Shown here piece after piece: positions 30,930 through 42,375 of a stretch of 64,000 nucleotides of DNA. The position numbers and the translations under genes are program-made. This stretch comes from Globodera rostochiensis (lineage: Eukaryota > Nematoda > Chromadorea > Rhabditida > Heteroderidae): the NCBI GenBank assembly GCA_018350325.1, contig JAEVLN010000010.1:1612001-1676000 (forward strand), read 5' to 3'. The notes under the pieces are model-generated. The model saw nothing but the letters and a program-made list of their open reading frames with translations, was not told the origin of the DNA and searched no databases. Every line of letters starts with the position of its first letter. The stretch's first letter is position 1.

Positions 30930-33383
30930 GCAATTAATTGATTATGTTTCAATTACTTTTGAAAAGCCAAATATTCATTTGCTTAATAAGTTCGCTAACT
31001 TTGAATGGACAAAAAAGCAATGCAATAAAATGCAAAAAAGGTTTAGAAAAAAGTTTAATTATTTAAAATTAAATATTAAAATTGAAAATTCAGATCCGAT
31101 CGCAACGGCAAATGATTTGCTCGACTCGGCTCAAAAAGCTTTTTTAGCTTCTGATCGCCAACTCTCTGATGAATGGTTGCAAAAGTATATTCATGGCGTT
31201 TTGTGCTGCGAATTATTTGAAATTAAATTTAAAATTAATAATTTCATTTTGGAAAAGAATTTTTTAAATGCTCAAAAAATACAAAAAGATTTTTGTTTGG
31301 AATTGAGCAAAGGAAAAAGTATTGGACAGGCGGCGGAAAAGATTGAAAATATGGCCATAAAATTGGTTAAAGAATTGGCAGAGGATAAAAATATAAAGAA
31401 AAATATTCAAAAATCGCTGGAAACAAATCAAAATAGTTTGAAAACAAATTTAAATGTATTGAAAACTGAATTATTCAAAAAGTTTTCAAATGAAAATATG
31501 AATAAACTCACTTCACTTTTTTATTTGGGACTCAACGAATTTTTGACGTCCATGAAAGGTTTTAAATTTCTTTTAAATTTGCTTGTTTTATTTATTTGTT
31601 ATTTTTAGCTTCAAAAGTGGAAAATTTTGTCAAAAATGATGCATTGGCATCCGTTGAAGGGCGCAGACGAAAACGTGCCAATTCCCGAGAAAAAGATAAG
31701 ACAAAATGTGCAATTCTTGTCAGTGTCACAATTTTTCTATCTGGTTGCGTTTTGGGGCTTATAATGGTCTTGCAAGATGCAAATTTAACTTACTGGTACA
31801 TCGTAGTCATCTATTTTGTATTATTTTTAATCTGGGTACCCTATATCAACAAAGAATGCTTGGACCCTGAACTAAAATTGTGCATTCATTATGAAATGGC
31901 AAATCCAACTCGCCAAAACGAAGTCAATTTAATTTATTCGAAAGGAAGTCGTCGCGATTTAAAAAACGGTGAAAATTTTGAAGTCAAAGTTAACGGTGAA
32001 TTAGACCGGCATTTGTTTAACTTCGATGTATTTGTCGAGACGGAGAACAATCGATTAATCATCATATCCAACCAAGTGTTTCTCTTCAAACCAGACTTTT
32101 CGAGGCGATATTTGATCAATTTGGGCAGTTTTGCGCCTCAGGGGCTTTGGTGGAATCGGCGGATTTTCATCGAATCGGAAAAAGATTCGGGCAATTATCA
32201 CGCATTTTTATACGCTCAATTAGACAAAGAAAATTCGGAAATTCAAAAAAAATTTTTGGGCTATGCGACGCTCGCCAAAATAAATGATGAAAATGCATCA
32301 AATTCGGTTAAAATTTAAATAAAATTTTTGAAATAATTTCTACAACTTTTAGTTATCCGAATATCGTCTCTCAATACCAATAAATTTGACTCGTTTTTTT
32401 AACAACAAAATTATTTTTACTGAATTGAACATTTATCAATACGAGGAGGTTTTTGTTTATTTGTAATACAAAATTAAACTTTGAATAAATTTCAGAGTAA
32501 ATATTCATTGGATACACTCAAAATTGCTAATGAAACAAAAGATATGTGCATAATATGCTTAGACCCTATAATTGAGAGTCAATTCATTATAAAATTGCAT
32601 GGAGAAAATGGCGACAAATCCGCGGTAAATTAATATAAATATTTTTAATATCTACGTTAAATTTTAACGAATTTTAGCATATATTTCATAAAGACTGCAT
32701 CAAATCATGGTTTGTAAAATAATTTAATAAAATAATTACATTTTTTAGGTTTGAATATTGCATTGGGAAGCTTCGTTGTCCATATTGCAACCAAGAACTA
32801 AAAAGCATTATGGTAAATAAAGATTAAAATAATTTACATAAATTAAAAATAAATGTACCTATGCCCCAAACAAGCTAGTTTTATGCTCACATTTAAGACA
32901 GTAGTGGTCCCGCCACGATTCGAACGCGTGCCGGATTCTTTTTCAAATTTGTATTTTAATTCAATTTCCGAATTGTTCCAAATTTCAAATGGATCAAATG
33001 CTGACGATTCATTTAAACGGAGACAAGCGGAATTTGGAATCAAATTAATCGTAACTCGTTTGGAGGAAAAAGAAGAGAAAGTGAGAAAATTGCTTGAAGA
33101 AATTGATTTCCATCACAATAATGTTCAAATTTTGGAAGAAAAATTTGTTGAAATTAGAGGCGAAGAATTAATTGAAAATCCAATTGTTGAATATATCCGG
33201 AAAGGGCTTGAAAATTTTTTGCTAAATCGACAAAATTCACGAGCAAATATTATGAAGGCCCAAAATGCTTTATCGATAATCTCATTCAAATATGCTCCCC
33301 AAAATTCTGGTAATTTCTTGCTTGAACATATACAAAATATAGAAGAAGAAAATGAGGAAATTGCTACGCTAACATCGCATTAA
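30930..33383 (+). CDS. Membrane protein with atypical RING-H2 finger
   Basis: Seven exons join in phase: 30930-31558, 31609-32306, 32353-32448, 32496-32624, 32678-32709, 32749-32812 and 32898-33383 (TAA). The first begins after an acceptor, so the true start is upstream and unseen. About 712 residues are visible: a helical N-terminal region (about 210), a basic GRRRKR stretch, two hydrophobic segments (ILVSVTIFLSGCVLGLIMVL and a second near YWYIVVIYFVLFLIW), a beta-rich region containing FLFKPDFSRRYLINLG and GLWWNRRIFIE, a RING-like finger (MCIICL, KLH, HIFHKDC, RCPYC), and a C-terminal coiled-coil-like region. RING proteins are usually ubiquitin E3 ligases. The third ligand position is His instead of Cys and is eight or more residues from the fourth. 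The closest relative is the gene at 36434-38277. Confidence 0.7.
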
Positions 33384-34061
33384 AAAAGAAAACAAAAAAT
33401 AGGAAACCTTTTTCAGTTATTTTACATAAACTATCATTTTCAGCGTTTTTAAATGGATTATGTGCATTTTTTAATATTCGTTATGCAAAGGCGCCTGTTG
33501 CCGGTTAGGCATAATTTTGAAAAAAAATCCTTTTATTTATTTACCTTTAAAAATGACATGAATTTTTCTGCATAAAATTTTTTATCACTTGGATTTATTC
33601 GTTTGAAAACTTTATTAAGCTTAAAATGAGGCCGCCATTTAACAAATAATTCAAATGGTAATCTCAAAAAGAGAAAATGGCTCGAACCCCAATGCGCCGA
33701 CCAACAAAGATTGCCAATTTTTTAAAATTTCTCCGACGGCTCGTGACTCCAAATAAAGCCCACGGCCGCTTCCGTACAAAACAAATGTAGGAAATGGTAG
33801 TTTTTGGATAAATTTACAACTTTTATATTCAAATGCATGTGGAACCTCCGTGAACTGCTCTTGTCGATAGCTGATGCCATTCAATTAAGTTTTTAAAAAA
33901 ATTTTAAACTACAATCAATTTATTCACAGAACAATACGCGAATTGAAAATGTTTTAAGCCCGTCGAAACACCTTCCTTATCGATTTGACTTTGGGTGTTG
34001 TTCTCGGTGGACAATGGCAACTTAATGAGAAAAAAATAAATTGAAAAATGCGCTAATTTTA
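33384..34061. other. Intergenic, partly duplicated segment
   Basis: No gene. From about 33810 the sequence is the second copy of the segment at 29172-29420, forming the 3' flank of the collagen gene. A conspicuous ATG frame opposite the collagen's last exon (34041-34244, starting [16 protein letters not shown]) is an antisense artefact. Confidence 0.6.
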
Positions 34062-35314
34062 CTATTCGCCATCCTTCCCGTCGAGTCCTGGTGGCCCAGG
34101 TATGCCGGGTACGCCAGGATGTCCCGGCACACCGGATTCGCCAATTGGCCCAGCAGGCCCAGGGTTGCCTGGCTGGCCTTCATTGGCCGAATGTCCAGTA
34201 GGCCCTTGGTGTCCTACAGGTCCAGCAAGGCCCGGAGGCCCTGAAGGGCCGGGCTAAATTATATTAAAATATTTATTGTAAGATTGTGAATATTTCCCCA
34301 TATTTTACCGGTCCAATGCCACCCGATTCGCATGATTGTCCAGGTAGTCCGGGAAGTCCAGCAAGTCCCAACTTTCCGGGCGGTCCAGGATCACCTGGAG
34401 GTCCAGGCAGTCCAGGCTATTAATAAATTTTATAGCTAATGGATTAGTCGTAAATATGTACATATGGTTCAATTCCGTGCGTCCCAGGTGGTCCAGGCAG
34501 TCCGTCAGACCCCGTTGGTCCAGACGGACCTCTTGAGCCAGCTGCTCCAGGAGGTCCGGCTGGACAAGCTTCACAACGGGCATGGGCATCGCTGAACTCA
34601 TTCCCGGGCACACCAGGTCGCCCAGCTTCACCGGGAAGGCCAGGCTCTCCAGTCAGACCAGCATATCCCGGTGGACCTGGCGGCCCAGAAGGACAACGAA
34701 CTGGTTGAAAATGTTGAATTGGCTTTGTTCCAACAGTTTGGTGGAAAAAATTTGGTGAAGAATGCCTGGAATAAAAAATAATGAAAATTTTAGTTTGTGA
34801 CAATGTTGCCATTTATTTTTGATGATTAATAATTTTTACAAAATGTATTTTAAATTTTTCTCTATTTTTTAAAATAAAACAAGCCTGCGTCCCAAAGACA
34901 TTTGAGAATGATAGTTAATCTGATTTTGGCCGCAGCAAACTGTCCAGCGACGATCACGATCAACGAACTGAATTGATTTCTAAAATTTTAATTTATTAAA
35001 ACAAATTAAAGAATATTTTCCTGAATTTGTTGCATTTGCTTCCAAGCATCATTTGCATACAAATTGAACTCGGCCATTCCAGTCTCAATTTCGTTATATA
35101 GTAAGACGATTTCCTAAATATTAGGTTTTAAATTTTTGAGTATTTAAATAAAATAATTCAAATATCACAAAATGTCAATTTTCCAATATTTAATTTTTAA
35201 AATAAAATAATTTTTTCCATTTACTTGAAAAATAAATCCAATTGAGATTAATGACGAAATGACGAAAATGGTGCCAGCGCTGGTCCATAACAAAAAAAAA
35301 TTTTTTGCTTTCAT
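34062..35314 (-). CDS. Cuticle collagen
   Basis: Cuticle collagens are secreted, cross-linked and form the nematode exoskeleton. Six (-) exons in phase: 35225-35314, 35021-35113, 34885-34979, 34462-34765, 34309-34416 and 34062-34253 (TAG), 293 residues. Residues 1-30 contain a signal anchor. The next exon has the conserved N-terminal stretch [19 protein letters not shown]; a CCGQ motif follows. Gly-X-Y blocks begin after PVRC, are broken by a CEAC link, and include GQSCESGG before the last block. The tail after the last block is only GKDGE. Two introns are odd: the one after 34885 has a GC donor, and the one after 35021 has GA where GT is expected. Either may reflect lenient splicing, a sequence error or decay. 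Two partial copies exist at 29421 and 57345. Confidence 0.85.
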
Positions 35315-36433
35315 TTTTTAAAGCAAAAATAAAATGCTTCCATTTTATAGTCACTCAAATTTCGATTACTTACAATTATATAATGGCATTATGCCCAATT
35401 AAGTCAATTTTTTTTAATGTTGGAATAGTTTTGAACAAAACCTGCAGGCGGAACCTAAAAATGTAATTATTTTCGTGTGAAGTGAATCCACCCACTTATG
35501 TATAACTTGGCTGCAATTTTTCGACATTTAATTACTCTCTAACTCAAAATTTTTTGGGTTTAAATTGCATTAACTTTTCATTTTCAGCACGTTTTATAAT
35601 CGACTTTTCAAACAATCTTTGATCATTAAATTCGTACACTTAAATTTGTTTAAAAAGGTGTTAATTTGGCAATCAAACAAAGCAGCAGAAAATCGAATAT
35701 TCAAACCTCAAGTGTGTAAATAGTTTTTTATGTCTTTCAATTAACTTCATGGTAAAAAAAAAACAATTTCTAAAAATTTTAAAATATTTTAGTTTTTAAA
35801 TATTCAAATAATTTAGACATTTTTATATTTTTTATTTGTTTTGTTTCAGCGAATTCACTTCAATCACCAAATAAAGTTGGTGTCAAAAAATAAAGAAAAA
35901 TGAAAAGCATTTAAATTCTAAATATTTACATAAATAGTTGTTTTCGTATATTTCAGTTATCGAAATTGGGCAAATTTTCTTAATAAAAATTTTCGAAATA
36001 AACTATTTTTGTTAAAAAGTCTTTAAAATTTTGGTCCGAAACCCGAAAAATTTGAAAGTCCGTCCACGTAACGAGCACACCTGCCTCGCATACAATAGGG
36101 CTGCAAAGGTTCAGAAAAATAAATTCTAACATATACAAATATTGAATAAACTTCACAATCAAGGGTGCTCGTGTACTTATTATATATTTACGCGAATTAC
36201 GTATTTTTTTTGTATATTATTACGCATAACTAATTTTTTTTTGCCAAAATCAAAAATAAAATTTGTATTAATGTGATGTGGCACTTCAACAAGCAATCAA
36301 TAGCCAACCAGCACTATGAAAAATTTTAGTTTTATATAAAAAAACAAATACAGACTCTAAATGAATAAGTTTGCATTAATATTTAAAAAGCTTATGGATT
36401 AATTTTATTAAATTCATTTCTTTAGACATAAAA
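35315..36433. other. Intergenic, AT-rich
   Basis: No gene seen. It serves as the divergent upstream region of the (-) collagen and the (+) RING-like gene. Only short frames and AT-rich sequence are present. Confidence 0.5.
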
Positions 36434-38277
36434 ATGAAAAAGATTATTTTTTATTTATTTATTATTACAACATTTTTGATTTTGCCAAATTGCAATGCAA
36501 AAGAACTCAAAGTGTGCGTTGTTTATGAGCAAACGGTGCCGTCGCGCAAAATCAAAATTTCTTTAGAATTAATTATAATCAATGAAATGGAGGCCCAATT
36601 GTTTCGACAAAATATAAAAAGTGATGAAAATTTTGAAATATTTATTTCTGACAATGTTGAAGTTGAAGAAATCCAATTATTATTTGACATTTATGTAAGT
36701 CCGCTTCAAAATGAGTATCAGGCGAATGGCCATGACGAAAACCCATCGGATGACCAACCGTTTTATGATCAAAATTTTGAATATGAAATGGACGACATCC
36801 GGTCCATGGTACGAACAGTCAAGGTTGTCCTGTACGTGCCGAACTTCTCAAAGCGATACACAATCAATTTGGGCAAAATAGACCCTCCAGGGCTTTTTTG
36901 GAATCGGAGAATTTTCATTGAGACAAAATACGCCGCGGGCAATTATCACGCATTTTTATATGCCAAAGTGCAAAAGAATCAACGGAATTTTTTTCCCAAT
37001 CAAGAAGAAATTTTTTTGGGATATGCGCTATTATCAAAAATTGACGGCGATGGATCAAACTCGCAGCAGAGGGTAACCATCAAATTGAAACGTTTAAACT
37101 TTTCAACAAAATAAATATTGACTCAAAAAACAAAACGCCAAAAATGTTGTCAAACATTTTTTCCGTGAAATTCATAATAAATTAATTACAAATAATTCAA
37201 ATTTAATTAGATTTTTTTTGCAGTTCTCTGAATACCAATTATCAATTCCAATAAATGCGAATCGACTTTTTAAACAAATAGTGTTGCATTTAACTTTGAA
37301 TATTTTTAAATACGAAGAGGTATTTTATCCAATGTTAATTTGCTATCCAATTTTAATTATTTTTTAAATATTTAGGGCAATAATTCAAACCAATTAATTA
37401 ATGAAAACAATTTAATTGCCGAACAACATGCTAACAATGAAACAAATGAATGTCCAATTTGTTTAGTCTCATTAAATAGTGAAAAGTTAACAATGAAATT
37501 GCATGAAGATCACAACCAAAATTCCCAGGCATAATATAAAATTAATTAAATATAATTACAATATAAAATTAATTTTTTTTTAGCACATATTTCACAAAGA
37601 ATGCATCACAAAATGGTTTGTAATGTTTAAAAATTTTAGAATACAAATAATTTTGATAGGATTGAAGCAGATAAAAAAGTTCGTTGCCCGCTGTGTAACA
37701 AGGAACCAAAATTCGTAATGGTATTATTTTAATAAATTTAAAATTTGAATCATTAGCAAAACATTTAAATTCCATTATTATTTATTTTAGTCTAATTTAT
37801 TTTAAGACATCAAATTTTTTCGCAATATTTTATGGGCCTGGTGAAAATTCTGCATTTATGAGTACAAATCCAACGGCCAAATTAATACAAATTGTTAATG
37901 AAGGCAGCGATGATAATGAATTTAAACGAAGATTTGCAGAAAATTCAGTTATAAAAATCACAGATTATGTGGACAACGTTGAAGCAACCATCAAAAAAAT
38001 GATTTTAAAAATGAATTTTTTGAATATAAATGCACTAATTGGCAAAAAAAAATTATTTGAAATTGGAGCAGAAGGATTTGAAGAAAGTGTAAATTTAGAA
38101 CAGATTCAATTGGAGCTTGAAAAAGTACGCAATAGTCCGATAACATTGCCTGAACACATTGCAAGTGCTAAACTAGCAATAGAATTGATCGAAAACATTA
38201 AAAAAGAACAGCATTTATTTGCCCATGGAAGTTTAGAATTGATGCAATTTGTAACTGAACAAAAAATGATTGAATGA
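36434..38277 (+). CDS. Signal-peptide protein with atypical RING-H2 finger
   Basis: Six exons join in phase: 36434-37072, 37224-37319, 37376-37528, 37584-37615, 37660-37720 and 37807-38277 (TGA), giving 483 residues. Residues 1-22 are a signal peptide (IIFYLFIITTFLILPNCNA). Residues 23-213 are a beta-rich region sharing YVPNFSKRYTINLG and WNRRIFIET with the gene at 30930. Candidate zinc ligands are C271, C274, H288, H297, H300, C303, C316 and C319; His replaces the usual third Cys and an insertion separates it from the fourth ligand. The C-terminal 157 residues are helical and share a (D/N)xFKRRxAE motif with the relative. The intron after 37528 requires a GC donor, otherwise the protein ends two codons later, before the finger is complete. 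RING plus signal peptide suggests secretion; secreted RING-H2 proteins have been described from cyst nematode glands, but orthology here is not shown. Confidence 0.75.
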
Positions 38278-39429
38278 AAAATTAACGCAATAAAATTCTA
38301 AATTGTTTGACAAAAAATTATACTTGGCTTAAAATATTCTTCGCATTGTTTTCCAATTCAATATTTTACAAATTTATAAATATTATTTTATTAAAAAAAT
38401 AGTCAAAAGCAAAAATGGTTATTATTTATAAGCATTACAAAAAGATTTTAAACAAAAAAACTTTGACTCCAATGAGGGGAAGTAAATCATTTTGAAAACA
38501 TTCAGAAGTAGAAGGGCAGAGCTTAAAAAAATTCGTCTAAAAATTAAAAATCTTTTATAGGATTTATAAAATTAAATATAATATTTTCCCATACTTTTAA
38601 TAATTCAAAAAAGTTGTCCTGATTGTGCTTTCCAATTTAGATAAAAAGTGGTGCAATATTATGAAATTAAGTATAAATTGAAAATTTTCTCCGCGGCGCC
38701 TCCAGCCCTACGTTAGACAAAAAATTATTCTTGGCCTAAGATGTTCTTCGCATTAGTTTTTTAATTCAATATTTTACAAATTTATAAATTCAAAAAATAG
38801 GCAAAACATAAAAATATGGAATTTATAGGCATCAAAATATATTTCAAATCGAAAAATTTGCGTGAAAAAGCAGTTTCAAAAAATTCATTAGAATTTCGAT
38901 TGTAAATAGATAAGTTAAATTTAAAATATAACCTAAATTCAGATTACCATTTGATTATAAAAAAAAATAATAATTAAATAAATAGTTAGGAATTGGTTGG
39001 GGAGGGATGCCCGGACCCTGGGCAAAAGTATTCGACTCCCACAACTCTTTGACTCCAACACAGAGTAAGTAGTTTGAATTGAGAGAGAGGGTTTTGAAAA
39101 TAAGTACACGTCAGATTTTTAAGTACGAAGGCCAGTTTTAAAGTACTACTGTGCTTGCAATTCAAATGCGTATGGGAGTTCTAAATTAAGGCCAAAACAA
39201 GGCCTTACACCGGATCAGTTTCCGGCTCCAAGTCCGAAGACATGAATTTTTCTTGAACAGGATTATTGATTTTAATTTTTTTGTCATTTTTAAACGGATT
39301 TTTTTGTTCCAATAAAAGCACGGTTACAATGTTCCGAAAAAAACTCAAACCAATAATATGCCACTATCATAATCATCATTTACCTATTCTTCATTTTCAT
39401 TCATTCAATTTTCGCACTGATAGTCTAAT
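38278..39429. other. Intergenic, AT-rich with duplicated words
   Basis: No gene. Two related stretches (near 38305-38470 and 38715-38830) share TTCGCATT and TTTACAAATTTATAAAT words and appear to be a degraded duplication. A CCGCGGCGCCTCC patch at about 38690 is a damaged copy of the palindromic repeat. Confidence 0.45.
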
Positions 39430-40030
39430 TCAATTTTTGTCGAAACCATGCAATGATTTTCGTGTTAATTCATTCAATTGCTGCTTAATCTAAACGATAA
39501 AATCCTTTACATACAAATTAAATGCGATTAGAAAACAATTTATACTTTGTGCCAACTTCCATTTTCAACATCGTTGGCATTACCATTATCGCCAATATGG
39601 GGTGGTTGTTCTGCAGCAATGAATTCGCTCTTCATTCTGGTCCAAAAGATGAACATATGTTCAACGCATATAGCGTAATCGCTTATGTTTGTCTTTGAAA
39701 GCAAGATTTTAATGAAAAAGAGTTCATTTTTTTAAAAGAAATTTAATTTTTATGTCATTAATAAATTTGCCAAATTAGGTACATTCATTTCTTGAATTTG
39801 TGAATCATTTTGACGTTGCAGAAATTGTGTTGGAACGGCAGCTTGTCCATGAAGACCACGACGAAAGTTACGATTAAAACCATTGGGAACAAACTCGGCG
39901 TACACGTACAGACATTATTTGTGCATGTTCACTAAAGATGGCAAAACTACAAACATCAAAGCCCCTATACTCAAAATCAACAACAAAAAAACCACTTTTT
40001 TAGCCTTATGAAAACGTATAATCATTTAAA
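39430..40030 (-). CDS. Small orphan gene, paralogue of 58879-59470
   Basis: The last two (-) exons are well supported: 39546-39681 and 39430-39489 (TGA), joined in phase 0. They encode a helical stretch with MFIFWTRMKSEFIAAEQ and the tail IKQQLNELTRKSLHGF. The same two-exon ending occurs at 58879-59165 (MFAFWSQMKCLAIAEN, IKQQLDELTRYTLHEF). Upstream, 39779-40023 contains an ATG frame with a signal-anchor-like segment (VVFLLLILSIGALMFVVLP) followed by NGFNRNFRRGLHGQA in another frame, so the 5' half is either mis-spliced in my reading or frameshifted. No family is recognised. Confidence 0.4.
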
Positions 40031-40359
40031 ATTGTCGCTCCGCATTTAAACCGGGTTCTAGACCTTGGTACTGAAATGGTCACTTAATCTGGGGACTAAA
40101 ATGTCTAATGTTCAAATTCAAAAATGCACAAAATCACACTCAAGTAATGGCTGCCCGACTGATTTTTGAGTCTGGGGACCACACCGATCATCTCCAAAAA
40201 ATTAAATTCGTTTCAAAAAGCGCAATCAAAAAATAATTTTGATCTCAAATAAAAAGAACATTTTTTGTAATTGTCGTTATTTATTGTCAATCCAAAAACT
40301 AAACTTAAAAAGAAAATTTTTCTTTTACATATTTAAATAAATTTAACTTTGAAATCCAT

Positions 40360-41088
40360 TTACATTATTTCCGACATTTTTTTATTGATAAATTCCGCCA
40401 AAGAAACAAACATGCCAATAAAACACGTTCTTCTTGCCACCAAAAGACTGCGTTAAAAATTAAAATATTAAAAAAATCAATAAATTTATTATATTTTGTA
40501 TTATTAACAAAAAAGTGTTAAATTCTCACAAATGATTGATTGTCTTTTTGTCACTACCATATTTAGTACTACCAAAATGTTGACAATAATTTAACAAATT
40601 ATTGGTAATTTGTTGCAAACTTTCGCCAATTTCCCGCTCGTTTTCTTCTAATTTTATATTTATGTAAGTAAAAATGAAAGAAATTTGTTGATCATTGCTC
40701 ATCTTTAAAAAATATATAATTAAAAATAATAAAGTTAATTTCATACTCTGTTGAATTTGCTGGAATCCAAATTGAGCTCTTGGTCAACTTCGAAAAATAT
40801 TTTCAAAAATTCTAAGGCATTTCCATAAGCAATCACTGCTTTTGCTTCATTTTTCGATGATTCTATAATATCTAAACAATTTTTAATATATTTGCTAATA
40901 ATTTAGTCGGCTCTAGTTGAAAATTGAATATTTATATCTGACAGTCAAATTAAGGAAAATATTTTTAAATAAAATGAAAAAATCGTTTTTAATCATTTAC
41001 TCTGCCTCTCTGCTGGTGTTTGCCCATTTGCATCACTTATAATTTCAATTAAGCAGACAAGAATTAAAATGAACAGGAATGACATCAT
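40360..41088 (-). CDS. Small secreted helical orphan, 157 residues
   Basis: Four (-) exons join in phase: 41001-41088, 40747-40871, 40530-40702 and 40360-40447 (TAA). Residues 1-23 are a signal peptide (MMSFLFILILVCLIEIISDA). The rest is predicted helical, with NEAKAVIAYGNALEFLKIFF, an Asn/Gln-rich middle, and the C-terminus RRTCFIGMFVSLAEFINKKM. A paralogue with the same exon plan lies at 59779-60985; both are followed on the same strand by a member of the second small family. Function unknown; a secreted peptide-like product is the most that can be said. Confidence 0.7.
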
Positions 41089-42375
41089 TTTTTTAATTGT
41101 TTAAATTTTTTGATATTTATTAGTTTTATAATATTATCAAAATTTATGACGTTATTAAAATTTGAATACATAAAATGTTGAGTGGTTTAGCATATAAATA
41201 TAATAAATAAAATGCAATCAAAATAATAAAAAAAAATCAATGAATTTTATTGATTTAATACAATTATTTGTATAAATTTTTAATTAAATAATATTATTAA
41301 AAATGTATTGAAAGACCGAAATAGGGTTGCCTCTTCTATTTTAGTTGCATCCAAAATAAGTTTTTTAGGTCACGTCAATAGGCTCGTTAAAACGACGAAT
41401 TTTCGCTAAAAAACATGTTTTTCGTGCATAACTCGCCAAATCACCCAGTCAAAAATAAAAAAAGTTAATTTCATACTCTGCTAAATTTGCTGGAATTCAA
41501 TTTTATTGATTTAATCCAATAGTAAAAATGAATTAATATTGTAAAAAAGGCATAAGAAAGAAAATTATACAAATAAATTGGGTTTTTATAATAAAAATGT
41601 CAATAATAAATAATAATTATTAAAATGTTAACTCAGTACAAACGAACGACGAATAATTCAGCCACTTTAAAGCGAATTATTTTCACTTTTGGGGTCCAAA
41701 AACGCTAGCTCCATGAATTGCTTTTTAAAAACAATTTTGGACTAATTTTTCTTGAATGATAATTTGTTGATTAATGGTTTTTGTATTAAATTTGGTTTAA
41801 AAATTTTCGTGTCATGCGTTTTCGTGTTTCGTTTTTGTTCTAGAAATTTTTTTCGTTTCATTTTCGAAAATGAAACATTTTATGTTCGTCCACCCCTTAT
41901 TGGCAGTATTTTTTACTTTTATGAAATATTTTTTTGAATTTAAATTTTAAAAATCTATTTAAAAAACCAGTCAAAACATGAACTCAGATGGAAAGCCGTC
42001 TTTTGCAGCCAGTCCACGCAAAAAAACAGATAAAATCTGCTCGTAGTAACTTGTTTCTATAAAATTTGAATTAAAAAAAAAACCATTTTTTGACCTCCTT
42101 TTATTATCGGGTGGAATATCTCCGTTACCATTTGCATGTACTCTCAAATTGAATCCTGATTTTCCAATTTTACTTGACCCATCCGTATAAAAGTGTGAAA
42201 GGACACGAACGGATGAAGAAGATCAACAACCAACACACACAATTGCACTCGTTTATATGTTTAATTAGCAAAATTTTATTTTATTAATGAAATCAACAAT
42301 TATAAGCAATTTAGTTTAACCAAACAATATCTTTTTAAATTAATTTTTTATTAGATTTTTCATACAATTAAAAAA
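41089..42375. other. Intergenic, AT-rich
   Basis: No supported gene. A partial repeat of the exon junction near 40741 (TTCATACTCTG) recurs at about 41470, suggesting a small local duplication. Presumed promoter region of the collagen that starts at 42376. Confidence 0.45.

Noticed and set aside
36434..37114. Treating the 226-codon frame as a complete gene
   Set aside because: The last 14 codons after 37072 are intron; splicing at AGG|GTAACC joins in phase to an exon conserved in the paralogue at the same site.
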